DNA from: CAYLNK01 sp964384675
Lineage (GTDB): Bacteria > Acidobacteriota > Thermoanaerobaculia > UBA5066
Reading direction: 5' to 3'
Assembly: GCA_964384675.1 (NCBI GenBank)
Contig: CAYLNK010000053.1
Span: 1-26,355, forward strand
DNA length: 26,355 nt
Shown: positions 17,479 through 24,829 of the stretch, in pieces
Layout: each line of letters opens with the position of its first letter
How positions within the stretch are numbered: the stretch's first letter is position 1
Notes under the pieces: generated by a model
Told to the model about the DNA's origin: nothing
Seen by the model: the letters and a program-made list of their open reading frames with translations, nothing else
Database searches by the model: none
Position numbers and translations under genes: made by a program

Positions 17479-18195
17479 GTGGGCATCACGGAACGGCGGG
17501 AGCGGGAGCGGCAGGAGACGAGGGAGAAGATCCTCGACGCCGCCCGGGAGCTCTTCGTGGCGGAGGGGTACGAGGCCGTCACGATGCGCCGGATCGCCGA
17601 CGCCATCGAGTACTCGCCCACGGCGATCTACTTCCACTTCAAGGACAAGGAGACCCTGATCCGGGAGCTCTGCAGCCAGGACTTCCACTCGCTCGCCGCC
17701 GAGTTCCAGAAGATCGCCCGGGAGCCGGACCCCCTGGAGCGGCTCCGCCAGATCGGGATGGCGTACGTCGAGTTCGGGATCCGGAACCCGAACCACTACA
17801 GGCTGATGTTCATGACGCCGTGTCCGCACCCGAAGGACGCGGACCTCACGGCGCTCGGGAAGGGGAACCCCGAGGAGGACGCCTACGAGTTCCTGAAGGG
17901 GACCGTCGCCGACGCGATCGCCAGAGGAATGCTGCGCCCCGAGCACACCGACCCCGAGCTGGTCGCGCAGGCGGCGTGGGCCGGGACGCACGGCGCGGTG
18001 GCGCTCCGGATCGCGCGGGAGGCCGACGCCTGGGTGGAGTGGCGCGGCGTCAAGGAGACGGCCGCTCTCATCATCGACTCGATGATCGAGGGGCTGAAGC
18101 GTTCCGGGGGGAACCGTGGACGCTCCGCGTCCGGTGCGTCGGTTCCCCCCGGGCCCCCCTCCGCCGGCCGGAGATCCGAAAAGGGAGCCGTCTGA
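17479..18195 (+). CDS. TetR/AcrR-family repressor
   Basis: A 238-residue regulator. The N-terminal helix-turn-helix spans about residues 15-61 (KILDAARELFVAEG, then SPTAIYFHFKDKETL). The C-terminal part includes AWAGTHGAVAL, typical of the TetR_C/WHG ligand domain. The last 30 residues are a low-complexity Ser/Gly/Pro/Arg tail. GTG at 17479 follows an AGGGAGAGG ribosome-binding site; the in-frame HTH begins soon after. The gene is the first of four and stops one base before the permease start, so it should be expressed with the transporter and repress the set through the palindrome upstream. The inducing ligand is unknown, presumably a substrate of the pump. Confidence 0.92.
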   Translation: MGITERRERERQETREKILDAARELFVAEGYEAVTMRRIADAIEYSPTAIYFHFKDKETLIRELCSQDFHSLAAEFQKIAREPDPLERLRQIGMAYVEFGIRNPNHYRLMFMTPCPHPKDADLTALGKGNPEEDAYEFLKGTVADAIARGMLRPEHTDPELVAQAAWAGTHGAVALRIAREADAWVEWRGVKETAALIIDSMIEGLKRSGGNRGRSASGASVPPGPPSAGRRSEKGAV

Positions 18196-18196
18196 G

Positions 18197-19324
18197 ATGG
18201 TCTCCCTCGCGCGGAAGAACCTCCTCCACGACAAGCTCCGCTTCGTCATCACGGTCTCCGGCGTGGCGTTCGCGGTGATGCTCGTCTTCGTGCAGGTCGG
18301 GCTGTTCCTCGGCCTCCTCGACAACGCGTCGATCACGATCGAGAAGATGAGCGCCGACCTGTGGGTCACGTCCAAGGCGACGCCCAACATCGACTTCGCC
18401 CATACGTTCCCCGAGACGTACGTCCAGCGCGTCCGCTCGGTGCCCGGCGTGGAGCGGGCCGACAACCTGATCGTCTGGTTCATGCAGCTCGCGCTGCCCA
18501 CCGGCGCCCAGGAGGGGACGCTCGTCTACGCGCTCGAGGACTTCAGCAAGTGGAACATCCCGTGGAAGGTCAAGCAGGGCGACCTCGCCGACCTGAAGCG
18601 CGGGAAGTACTTCTTCCTGGACGGCTCGGCCACCCGCCGCTACGGCGCCTTCCAGGTGGGGGAGTACCGGGAGATCCTGGAGCAGCGGCTGAAGATCATC
18701 GGCCGGACCGAGGAGGCCCGCTCCTTCACGACGACGCCGATCGCGTTCATGGACTACCGGATGGCGCAGCAGCTGTCGTACCAGTCGATGCACGACAAGA
18801 CGACGTACGTCGTCGTGAAGCTCGCCCCGGGGGCAGACCTCGAGACCGTGCGGGCCGAGATCAAGCGCCGGCTGCCGTTCAACGACGTCTTCACCAAGAC
18901 CGAGTGGGCAAAGAGGTCGCGAGCGTACTGGGTGAAGAACACCGGCATCGGGCTCAACATGTACATCACGGTCTTCCTCGGGGTGCTGGTGGGGGTCGTC
19001 GTGGTGGCGCAGACGCTCTACACGTCGACGATGGAGCACCTCAAGGAGTTCGGCACCGTGAAGGCGATCGGCGGCGGCAACGGCGAGATCTACCGGATCC
19101 TCGCCGAGCAGGCCACCATCTCCGCGGTCGTCGGGTTCTTCCTGGGGGCCGCCATGTCGTACGCCATGCGTCCCGTGATGGCGAAGATCGACCTGAAGCT
19201 GATCGTCACACCGGAGTTCGCCGGGTTCGTCCTGATCGGGACCGTCGCCATGTGCCTCCTCGCCTCGATGCTCTCCTTCCGTAAGGTGGCCGGAATCGAC
19301 CCCGCCCTGGTCTTCCGCGGATAG
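18197..19324 (+). CDS. ABC efflux permease (DevC/FtsX-like)
   Basis: A 375-residue permease of the MacB/FtsX (type VII) superfamily. One helix near residues 15-40 is followed by a large periplasmic domain (about 45-250) and three C-terminal helices (about 262-284, 308-330 and 343-365), giving the usual four-helix topology. The N-terminal start SLARKNLLHDKLRF and overall length resemble DevC, the permease of cyanobacterial DevBCA exporters, rather than MacB, which carries its own ATPase. ATG at 18197 begins one base after the TetR stop. With the next two genes it makes a three-part transporter that would move lipids, peptides or drugs outward. The outer membrane channel is not encoded here. 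Confidence 0.9.
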   Translation: MVSLARKNLLHDKLRFVITVSGVAFAVMLVFVQVGLFLGLLDNASITIEKMSADLWVTSKATPNIDFAHTFPETYVQRVRSVPGVERADNLIVWFMQLALPTGAQEGTLVYALEDFSKWNIPWKVKQGDLADLKRGKYFFLDGSATRRYGAFQVGEYREILEQRLKIIGRTEEARSFTTTPIAFMDYRMAQQLSYQSMHDKTTYVVVKLAPGADLETVRAEIKRRLPFNDVFTKTEWAKRSRAYWVKNTGIGLNMYITVFLGVLVGVVVVAQTLYTSTMEHLKEFGTVKAIGGGNGEIYRILAEQATISAVVGFFLGAAMSYAMRPVMAKIDLKLIVTPEFAGFVLIGTVAMCLLASMLSFRKVAGIDPALVFRG

Positions 19325-19389
19325 AAAGACCCAAACAGGACCCAATCGGGAGCCGACCGAGGTCCGCTCCACGTGAAAGGTGTACGGAA

Positions 19390-20079
19390 ATGCCGGTTCT
19401 CGAATCCGAAGGCGTCATCAAGCGGTTCAGCGAGGGGAAGCAGACCGTCGAGGTGCTGCGCGGCGTCTCCCTCTCGGTGGAGCGCGGGGAGGTGGTCTCG
19501 CTCGAGGGGCCGTCCGGCTCCGGCAAGACGACGTTCCTCTCGATCCTGGGATGCATCCTGACGCCCACCGAGGGCCGGCTCACCGTGGAAGGCAACGACG
19601 TGGACGTGCGGCGCCCCGAGGCCCTGCCCGGGATCCGCAAGCGCTCGATCGGCTTCGTCTTCCAGCAGTTCAACCTCTTCCCGGCGCTGTCGGCCGTCGA
19701 GAACGTCGAGTACGCCTTGAACGTGAAGGGGATGAAGGGAAAGCAGGCGCGGATCGAGGCCGAGCGCGTCCTCGACGCCGTCGGGCTCGGAGACCGGAAG
19801 CGGTTCCTGCCGCGCGACCTCTCCGGCGGGCAGAAGCAGCGGGTCGCCATCGCGCGGGCTCTCGCCGGCTCGCCGTCGATCCTCCTGGCCGACGAGCCGA
19901 CCGCGAACCTCGACTCGCACGTCGGCATGCAGGTCCTCACGATGTTCCGAGATCTCGCCAAGCGCGAGAACCGCGCGCTCGTCGTCGTCACCCACGACCC
20001 GAAGGTCCGGACGATCGCCGATCGCGTCGTCACCATCCACGACGGCAGGCTCGCCGAGCCCGCCCCGCTCGCCGCCTAG
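19390..20079 (+). CDS. ABC transporter ATPase (LolD/MacB/DevA-like)
   Basis: A 229-residue ATPase that drives the adjacent permease. Walker A is GPSGSGKTT (40-48), the Q-loop FVFQQFN is at about 89-95, the signature LSGGQ at 144-148, Walker B ILLADEP has D168 and E169, and the switch histidine is H202 (VTHD). The sequence TANLD after Walker B is typical of LolD/MacB-type ATPases that work by mechanotransmission. It starts 65 bp after the permease stop, with AAAGGTG near 19376-19382 as a modest ribosome-binding site. No separate promoter is obvious in that gap. Confidence 0.95.
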   Translation: MPVLESEGVIKRFSEGKQTVEVLRGVSLSVERGEVVSLEGPSGSGKTTFLSILGCILTPTEGRLTVEGNDVDVRRPEALPGIRKRSIGFVFQQFNLFPALSAVENVEYALNVKGMKGKQARIEAERVLDAVGLGDRKRFLPRDLSGGQKQRVAIARALAGSPSILLADEPTANLDSHVGMQVLTMFRDLAKRENRALVVVTHDPKVRTIADRVVTIHDGRLAEPAPLAA

Positions 20080-20089
20080 GAGTCCGCTC

Positions 20090-20977
20090 ATGAAGAAGCT
20101 CACCCTCACCGTTGCCGGCGCGGTCGTCCTGGGCGCCGCGCTCCTTTCCGTCCACCTGCAGGCCGGCAAGCCGGAGAGCCTGCGGCCGGAGGTCGTCCCG
20201 GCGTCCAGCTCGACTCCGCGCGACGGCGTTCGGATCGCCGCCGAGGGCCGCGTCGTTTCCTATCCGGGGGCCGAGGTCGTGGTCGGGACGGACTTCGCGG
20301 GCACGATCACGCGCCTCCTCGTCTCGGAGAAGACGGCCGTGAAGAAGGGCGACCTGATCGCCGAGCTGAACGCCGACACCGAGAAGGCCGCGCTCGCCGA
20401 AGCGCGGGCTCGCCGGGGCGAGGCGGAAGCGGACATCCGCTGGGCGGAGAGCGAGATCGCTCGCGTCGAAAAGCTCCTGGCGGGGAAGGTCGGGACCCAG
20501 CAGGCCGTCGACAAGGCGCGGCGCGACCTCGAGGCGGCGACCGCACGCCGCGCCACGTCGCTGGCCGAGGAGCAGCGGCTCGCCGCGACGATCGCCAAGT
20601 CGCGCATCACGGCCCCTCTCGGCGGCGTCGTCCTCGGGCGTCACGTGGAGCCGGGCGAGACGGTGGAGCGGGGGCGGCGGCTGGTGACGGTCGCGGACCT
20701 GTCGCGGGTCCGTGTCGAGGCCGAGGTCGACGAGTCCGATTCGGGGCGCGTCGCCGTCGGCGCTCCCGTCGTGATTCGCGCCGAGGGCGACGGCGACGTC
20801 GTCTACCGCGGCACGGTGGAGGAGATCCCGGACAGCGTCAGCCCCAGGAAGACCAAGCCCCAGGATCCGGGCAAGCCGTCGGACACGCGGGTCCTCCTCG
20901 TGAAGATCGCGCTCGAGAAGGCGACGCCCCTCAAGCTCGGCCGCCGCGTCGAGGTGGAGATCCAGGGCCGCTCGTGA
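20090..20977 (+). CDS. Membrane fusion protein (HlyD/DevB-like)
   Basis: A 295-residue periplasmic adaptor. An N-terminal uncleaved or signal helix (residues 4-22) is followed by a barrel-sandwich/lipoyl half (VVSYPGAEVVVGTDFAGTI), a short alpha-helical hairpin (about 103-175, rich in Ala/Glu/Arg), the second lipoyl half (ITAPLGGVVLGRHVEPGE) and a beta-barrel region to the end. The single short hairpin suits DevB/MacA-like adaptors. AGGAG at 20078-20082 overlaps the stop codon of the ATPase gene and sits seven bases before ATG 20090, so the two are translationally linked. It links the permease to an outer-membrane channel encoded elsewhere. Confidence 0.92.
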   Translation: MKKLTLTVAGAVVLGAALLSVHLQAGKPESLRPEVVPASSSTPRDGVRIAAEGRVVSYPGAEVVVGTDFAGTITRLLVSEKTAVKKGDLIAELNADTEKAALAEARARRGEAEADIRWAESEIARVEKLLAGKVGTQQAVDKARRDLEAATARRATSLAEEQRLAATIAKSRITAPLGGVVLGRHVEPGETVERGRRLVTVADLSRVRVEAEVDESDSGRVAVGAPVVIRAEGDGDVVYRGTVEEIPDSVSPRKTKPQDPGKPSDTRVLLVKIALEKATPLKLGRRVEVEIQGRS

Positions 20978-21035
20978 TCGGCGGGCGGCGTCCCGCGGGG
21001 GTAGCATCAGCCGTCTCCGGATCCGGCTCCGGGAA

Positions 21036-21262
21036 CACCGACCACGGGCCAACGTGCTGGTCGATCTGACCGAAGACCACCCGCTTGAAGCGGTACGTCG
21101 TCGACTTCGGGCTGGCCCGCGCGCTCGACACCCCGGGGCTCACGCTGACCGGACAGCCGGTCGGGACGCCGGCGTACATCGCGCCCGAGCAGGCGACGGG
21201 CGACGCCGCGGCGATGGACCGGCGGACCGACGTCTACGGTCTCGGCGCCACGCTGTACACGT
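21036..21262 (+). pseudogene. Ser/Thr protein kinase remnant, frameshifted and truncated
   Basis: Two adjacent frames together read as the centre of a Hanks-type kinase: an HR..ANVLVDLTEDHPL segment (frame of 21054, from about 21036 to 21086), then KRYVVDFGLARALD and GTPAYIAPEQATGD to VYGLGATLY (frame of 21085, to about 21262). The shift of one base falls near 21084-21088. The residues between HR and ANVL are too few, so the DxKP part of the catalytic loop is missing. The ATP-binding lobe and the C-terminal lobe are absent. It lies between the efflux operon and a secreted-protein gene. It is not a working kinase; it could be a decayed copy or a recombination scar. Confidence 0.8.
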
Positions 21263-21329
21263 GCCGCCGTTCCGCGGCTCGAGCCGCCCCGCCGATAGAC
21301 GCGGACCGATCGGTTGCCGTATCAGGTGC

Positions 21330-23945
21330 ATGGCCCGCGCGAGCTCGCCCGTGACGCCGCTTCGGCACCTTGCGGGCGCCGGTCTTATCGCGCTCCTCGG
21401 CGCCACATCGGCCGTCGCCCTGCCGTGTACCGCGCCGTTCATGGACGACACGCTGCGGGTCGGCTTTGCCGGCCTCACCGCACCGCTTCGGACCGGGGAC
21501 CTGAACCTCGACGGGGCCACGGACCTCGTCGCCCTGAACGCGGAATCGGGCGCGCTATGGGTCCTCTGGGGCCGGAAGGACCGCGACCTCGGGCCTCCGC
21601 ACCGCCTCGCGACGCCGTCTGTGACCCAGCTGTACGCCGTCCTCGACTTCCACGGCCTCGGGACGACGGACCTCCTGGTCGGCACGTCGTCCGGTCCCGC
21701 GGTCCTCCTCGGCGACGGCGCCGGCGGATTTCGGCCCCTCCCGGTGACCGGTGTGGACCTGGCTCTCGATCCAGCGCGCTGGAGGCTCGCGGACGTGAAC
21801 GGGGACGGTCGCCTCGACGTCGTCGTGCTCTCGACCGGCCCGGCCACGTCGATCGACGTCTACGCGGGCGACGGTCGGGGGGCCTTCCACCGCACCGCGT
21901 CGACTCCGCTCGCGGGCGTGTCGTCCAGCGGCGGGACGCTCGTGCTCGCGGACCTGAACCGCGACGACGTGCCGGACGTGGCCGTCGCGGCGACGACGCC
22001 TCCCAACGGCGCGCTGTATGTCCTTCCGGGCGTGGGCGGTGGAGCCTTCGGTCCCGCGCGAGAGATCGCGAGAGGCAGGATGTTCGGTGTCACGATGCAG
22101 ACCGAAGACCTCGATCGCGACGGCGCTCGGGATCTGCTCGTGGTGACCGGCGAGATCCTGGGGATAGGCGGCCGGTTCCTCGAGACGGGCGCGGTCTACT
22201 GGGGAGACGGCGGCGGCGGGTTCACCTCGTCCGGTCCGATCGCCTCGTCCACCGGCGGCTCGTTCGCGTCGCTCGACGTCGACGGCGACGGCAGACCCGA
22301 CCTCGTCTTCAGCTGCCCCCAGTACCCGTGTGTCGTCGGGACCTATCTGATGCGGTCACTCGGGGGGCGGAGCTTCGGGCCTCAGACTCTCCTCACGTCT
22401 TCGTCGATCGGTGTGCAGGTGGCGGACGTGGACGGTGACGGCTTTCCGGACCTCGTCCCGACGCGCTCGGCGGGGTCGCTCACGTCGCCGATCCTCCTCT
22501 CCCGCTGCGGCGGAGCCCCCTTCGCGCGGAGCTTCCTCGTACCGGTCGTCCTCGCCGCGCGTGGCGTCGGCGACGCTCGGTTCACGTCCGAGCTCGTGCT
22601 GACGAACCACGGGCCGAACGACGTCGCCGTCGAGCTGACGTACACGGCCTCGCTCGGCGGCGGAGGCGGAGCCGCGTCGCTGCCGCTCCCGCACGGCCGG
22701 CAGAGGATCCTCGGAGACGTCATCGCCGAGCTTCGCGCCCTCGGCGTCCCGATTCCGGACGGCGACGGGCGCGCCGGCTCGCTGCGCGTGCGCTTCTCGG
22801 GAGCCTCCTCGCCGGCGGACATCTCGGCCCAGGCGCGGGCGGTCTCCCCGTACGCGGACGGGGAGGTGGGCGTGGGCATCGCGCCTCTCCCGATCTCCGA
22901 GGGGATCACCGGGCCGTCCGTCGTCCCGCTGCTCCGGGAGAGCGCCGATGCACGCACGAACCTCGCGCTCGTCAGCCTCGCGCGTCCCGAAGACGGGAAC
23001 GTGACGTTGCGGGCGACCGTGATCTCGGCCGACCCGGGCCACCCCGGTACGTCGGTGCTCCCCGACGTGCCGCTCACCCCCGGCCAGTTCGTCCAGATCG
23101 ACCGGGTCCTCCTCCGGAGCGGGCTCGGCGCGACCGCGGGCTGGTGCCGGATCGAGCGCGTCTGCGGCGACGCGGCCTACGCGGGGTACGCCGTGCTCAA
23201 CGACAACGCCAGCGCGGACGGGTCGGTCGTCGCGGCGGTCGCGGAGCACGCGCTCCGCACGACCTCGCTCCTCCTGCCCGTCGTGGCGGAGACCGGTGTC
23301 TTCACGACGGAGGTCGTGCTGACCAACGCGTCGACCACCGACCGGACGATCACCCTGGAGCTGCAGGCTCCCGGCGTGACGGCCCCTTCCCACCTCGCCC
23401 GGAAGGCCGTCACCGTCCCTGCCGGCGGGCAGGTGAGCCTGCCGGCGTTTGCGAAGGAGCTGTGCGCCGGGGACGTGTCGCTGCCGTGCGTCGGCCCAGT
23501 CCGAACCGGGGACACCGAGAATGCCTGGGGTCTCCTGGCGCTGGCTCTCGTACGAGGGACGGGATCCTCCGCCGGCACGGGCCTGGCGGTCGCGGCCGGG
23601 TCGGGATTCGGCGGCTGGCTCATGGGGCTGCGTCAGGACGACCGCCACCGGTCGAACCTCGCGCTCGTGAACCCGTCGAACACGGGCACCGCGCGATTCC
23701 GCCTCGACGTCTTCGACGGCGCGACGGGCGACCTCGCCGCGTCGCTCCCCGAGGTTGCGGTCGGCGACGAGGGCTGGAAGCAGCTGAGCTCGTTCCTCTC
23801 GGTCCACGCACCGGGCGTGTCGAACGCGTACGTCCACGTCACGCGCCTCGACGGGAACGCCAACGGGTTCGCGTACGCCGTCCTGAACGACGGTGGGGGA
23901 CCCGGTCTCGGCACTGGCGACGGGACGTACCTCGCCGCGCAGTAG
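21330..23945 (+). CDS. Secreted FG-GAP/VCBS beta-propeller protein with duplicated C-terminal module
   Basis: An 871-residue exported protein. The signal peptide ends near residue 30 (GATSAVA-LPC). Residues 40-395 contain six calcium-binding D-x-(D/N)-x-D-G-like loops at 57-65, 155-163, 208-216, 260-268, 316-324 and 366-374 (for example DVNGDGRLD and DVDGDGFPD), which mark an integrin-alpha-like propeller. The C-terminal half holds two related modules, about 402-624 and 647-854: each has a (F/L)LxPVV start, (E/V)VLTN, a (T/S)NLALV core and ends in YAVLND. I know such modules from secreted acidobacterial proteins. ATG at 21330 is chosen ahead of the signal peptide; a GTG at 21351 would also work. 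Function is probably cell-surface adhesion or extracellular binding, not an enzyme that can be named. Confidence 0.85.
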   Translation: MARASSPVTPLRHLAGAGLIALLGATSAVALPCTAPFMDDTLRVGFAGLTAPLRTGDLNLDGATDLVALNAESGALWVLWGRKDRDLGPPHRLATPSVTQLYAVLDFHGLGTTDLLVGTSSGPAVLLGDGAGGFRPLPVTGVDLALDPARWRLADVNGDGRLDVVVLSTGPATSIDVYAGDGRGAFHRTASTPLAGVSSSGGTLVLADLNRDDVPDVAVAATTPPNGALYVLPGVGGGAFGPAREIARGRMFGVTMQTEDLDRDGARDLLVVTGEILGIGGRFLETGAVYWGDGGGGFTSSGPIASSTGGSFASLDVDGDGRPDLVFSCPQYPCVVGTYLMRSLGGRSFGPQTLLTSSSIGVQVADVDGDGFPDLVPTRSAGSLTSPILLSRCGGAPFARSFLVPVVLAARGVGDARFTSELVLTNHGPNDVAVELTYTASLGGGGGAASLPLPHGRQRILGDVIAELRALGVPIPDGDGRAGSLRVRFSGASSPADISAQARAVSPYADGEVGVGIAPLPISEGITGPSVVPLLRESADARTNLALVSLARPEDGNVTLRATVISADPGHPGTSVLPDVPLTPGQFVQIDRVLLRSGLGATAGWCRIERVCGDAAYAGYAVLNDNASADGSVVAAVAEHALRTTSLLLPVVAETGVFTTEVVLTNASTTDRTITLELQAPGVTAPSHLARKAVTVPAGGQVSLPAFAKELCAGDVSLPCVGPVRTGDTENAWGLLALALVRGTGSSAGTGLAVAAGSGFGGWLMGLRQDDRHRSNLALVNPSNTGTARFRLDVFDGATGDLAASLPEVAVGDEGWKQLSSFLSVHAPGVSNAYVHVTRLDGNANGFAYAVLNDGGGPGLGTGDGTYLAAQ

Positions 23946-23973
23946 AGAGTACGGCGCTTCTCGTCCCGCAGAA

Positions 23974-24000
23974 GCCGCGGTCGGCATAGAGCTCCGCGGC
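23974..24000 (+). terminator. Possible hairpin after FG-GAP gene
   Basis: GCCGCGG (23974-23980) and CCGCGGC (23994-24000) pair around a 13-base loop, 28 bp after the stop. There is no U-tract, so this is only a candidate. The rest of the 142-bp gap before the antitoxin shows no other feature. Confidence 0.3.
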
Positions 24001-24087
24001 CCGCCGGTGCCGTGGGCTCGCCACCCACTGCCCGGTGAAGGGAGGGGGGAGCGGTCGGGGGCGGGTAGACTCGGTCAGAGGTGGCAG

Positions 24088-24336
24088 ATGAACGAGATGA
24101 CGGGGCATATCGATCCATCTGGCAGACTTCTCGTTCCCGCCGCCTTCCGCCGCGCGCTCGGCCTGACGCCGGGTGCGTCCGTGACCCTCCGGGTCTCGGA
24201 CGGGGAGCTGCGAGTCGTCGCCAGGAGCGAGGCCGTCAGGCTGGCCCAGGAGCGTGTCCGGCGCTACGTGACTCCGGACCGGCGGCTTGCCGACGAGCTG
24301 ATCGCCGAGCGTCGTACGGAGCGGCGGCGTGGCTAG
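24088..24336 (+). CDS. AbrB/MazE-type antitoxin of a VapBC-like pair
   Basis: An 82-residue protein with an N-terminal swapped-hairpin AbrB/SpoVT-like DNA-binding domain (HIDPSGRLLVPAAFRRALGL, then SVTLRVSDGELRVV) and an Arg/Glu-rich C-terminal helix that would wrap the toxin. It is expected to bind its own promoter and neutralise the PIN toxin encoded next, with which it overlaps by 8 bp. ATG at 24088 follows GAGGTGG; a second in-frame ATG at 24097 has no ribosome-binding site. Antitoxin role is inferred from the domain and the neighbouring gene. Confidence 0.88.
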   Translation: MNEMTGHIDPSGRLLVPAAFRRALGLTPGASVTLRVSDGELRVVARSEAVRLAQERVRRYVTPDRRLADELIAERRTERRRG

Positions 24337-24712
24337 AGTCGTTCTCGATGCCTCCGCCCTCCTCGTGCTCCTGCACGACGAGCCGGGTGCGGCGGAGGTG
24401 GCGGAGGCGCTCGAAGAGGCCGCGGTCAGCGCCGTGAACCTGTCGGAGGTCGTGGCCAAGCTCCTGGACGCGGGCATGCCGCGCGACGAGGCGGAGGACG
24501 TCCTCGGGGGGCTCGGTCTGGACGTACGCCCCTTCGACGCCGACTCCGCGTGGGCGGCGGGAAGCCTGCGTGCCAGGACGAAGGCGGCGGGGCTCTCCCT
24601 GGGTGATCGAGCGTGCCTGGCGCTCGCGAAGGCTCTGGGAGTCCCCGCACTCACCGCCGACCGTGCCTGGGCGAAGGTCCCAGGGGGCGTCGAGGTGAAG
24701 CTCCTGCGATGA
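24329..24712 (+). CDS. PIN-domain ribonuclease toxin (VapC-like)
   Basis: A 127-residue PIN-domain protein. The four acidic metal-binding residues are D7 (VVLDASA), E40 (VNLSEV), D93 (LGDRACLA) and D111 (TADRAW), so it should be an active Mg-dependent endoribonuclease. VapC toxins cleave tRNA anticodon loops or rRNA. The start is GTG at 24329, overlapping the antitoxin stop, which couples their translation. Its stop lies six bases before the encoded CCA end of tRNA-Sec on the opposite strand, so the module directly abuts that tRNA gene. The RNA target cannot be predicted. Confidence 0.93.
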   Translation: MARVVLDASALLVLLHDEPGAAEVAEALEEAAVSAVNLSEVVAKLLDAGMPRDEAEDVLGGLGLDVRPFDADSAWAAGSLRARTKAAGLSLGDRACLALAKALGVPALTADRAWAKVPGGVEVKLLR

Positions 24713-24717
24713 GGAGA

Positions 24718-24816
24718 TGGCGGAGGCGTGTGGGAGTCGAACCCACCTGCCGCCCCTCTCGGGGCGCGCACGCTGGTTTTGAAGACCAGGAGGGCCGCCG
24801 GACCCCGTGCGCCTCC
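24718..24816 (-). tRNA. selC: tRNA-Sec (anticodon UCA), with encoded CCA
   Basis: Read on the minus strand, the 99-base gene has acceptor GGAGGCG paired with CGCCTCC, discriminator G and a genomic CCA (24718-24720). The D stem has six pairs (GGGGTC with GGCCCT, two wobbles) around a 4-base loop CGGC. The anticodon arm is CTGGT-CTTCAAA-ACCAG with anticodon UCA (complement at 24780-24782). A long extra arm (CGCCCC with GGGGCG) and T arm GTGGG-TTCGACT-CCCAC follow. The 6-bp D stem and UCA identify bacterial selenocysteine tRNA; the layout matches E. coli selC. The eighth acceptor pair would be a C-A mismatch. It lies 13 bp downstream of the crystallin-like gene on the same strand, with no clear promoter in between. 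Confidence 0.95.
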
Positions 24817-24829
24817 GTTCCTCCGGATG

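Noticed and set aside
21054..21329. In-frame extension of the FG-GAP gene into the kinase remnant, as a kinase-propeller fusion
   Set aside because: The kinase sequence changes frame at about 21086, and a signal peptide starts at 21330, which would be illogical inside a fusion.
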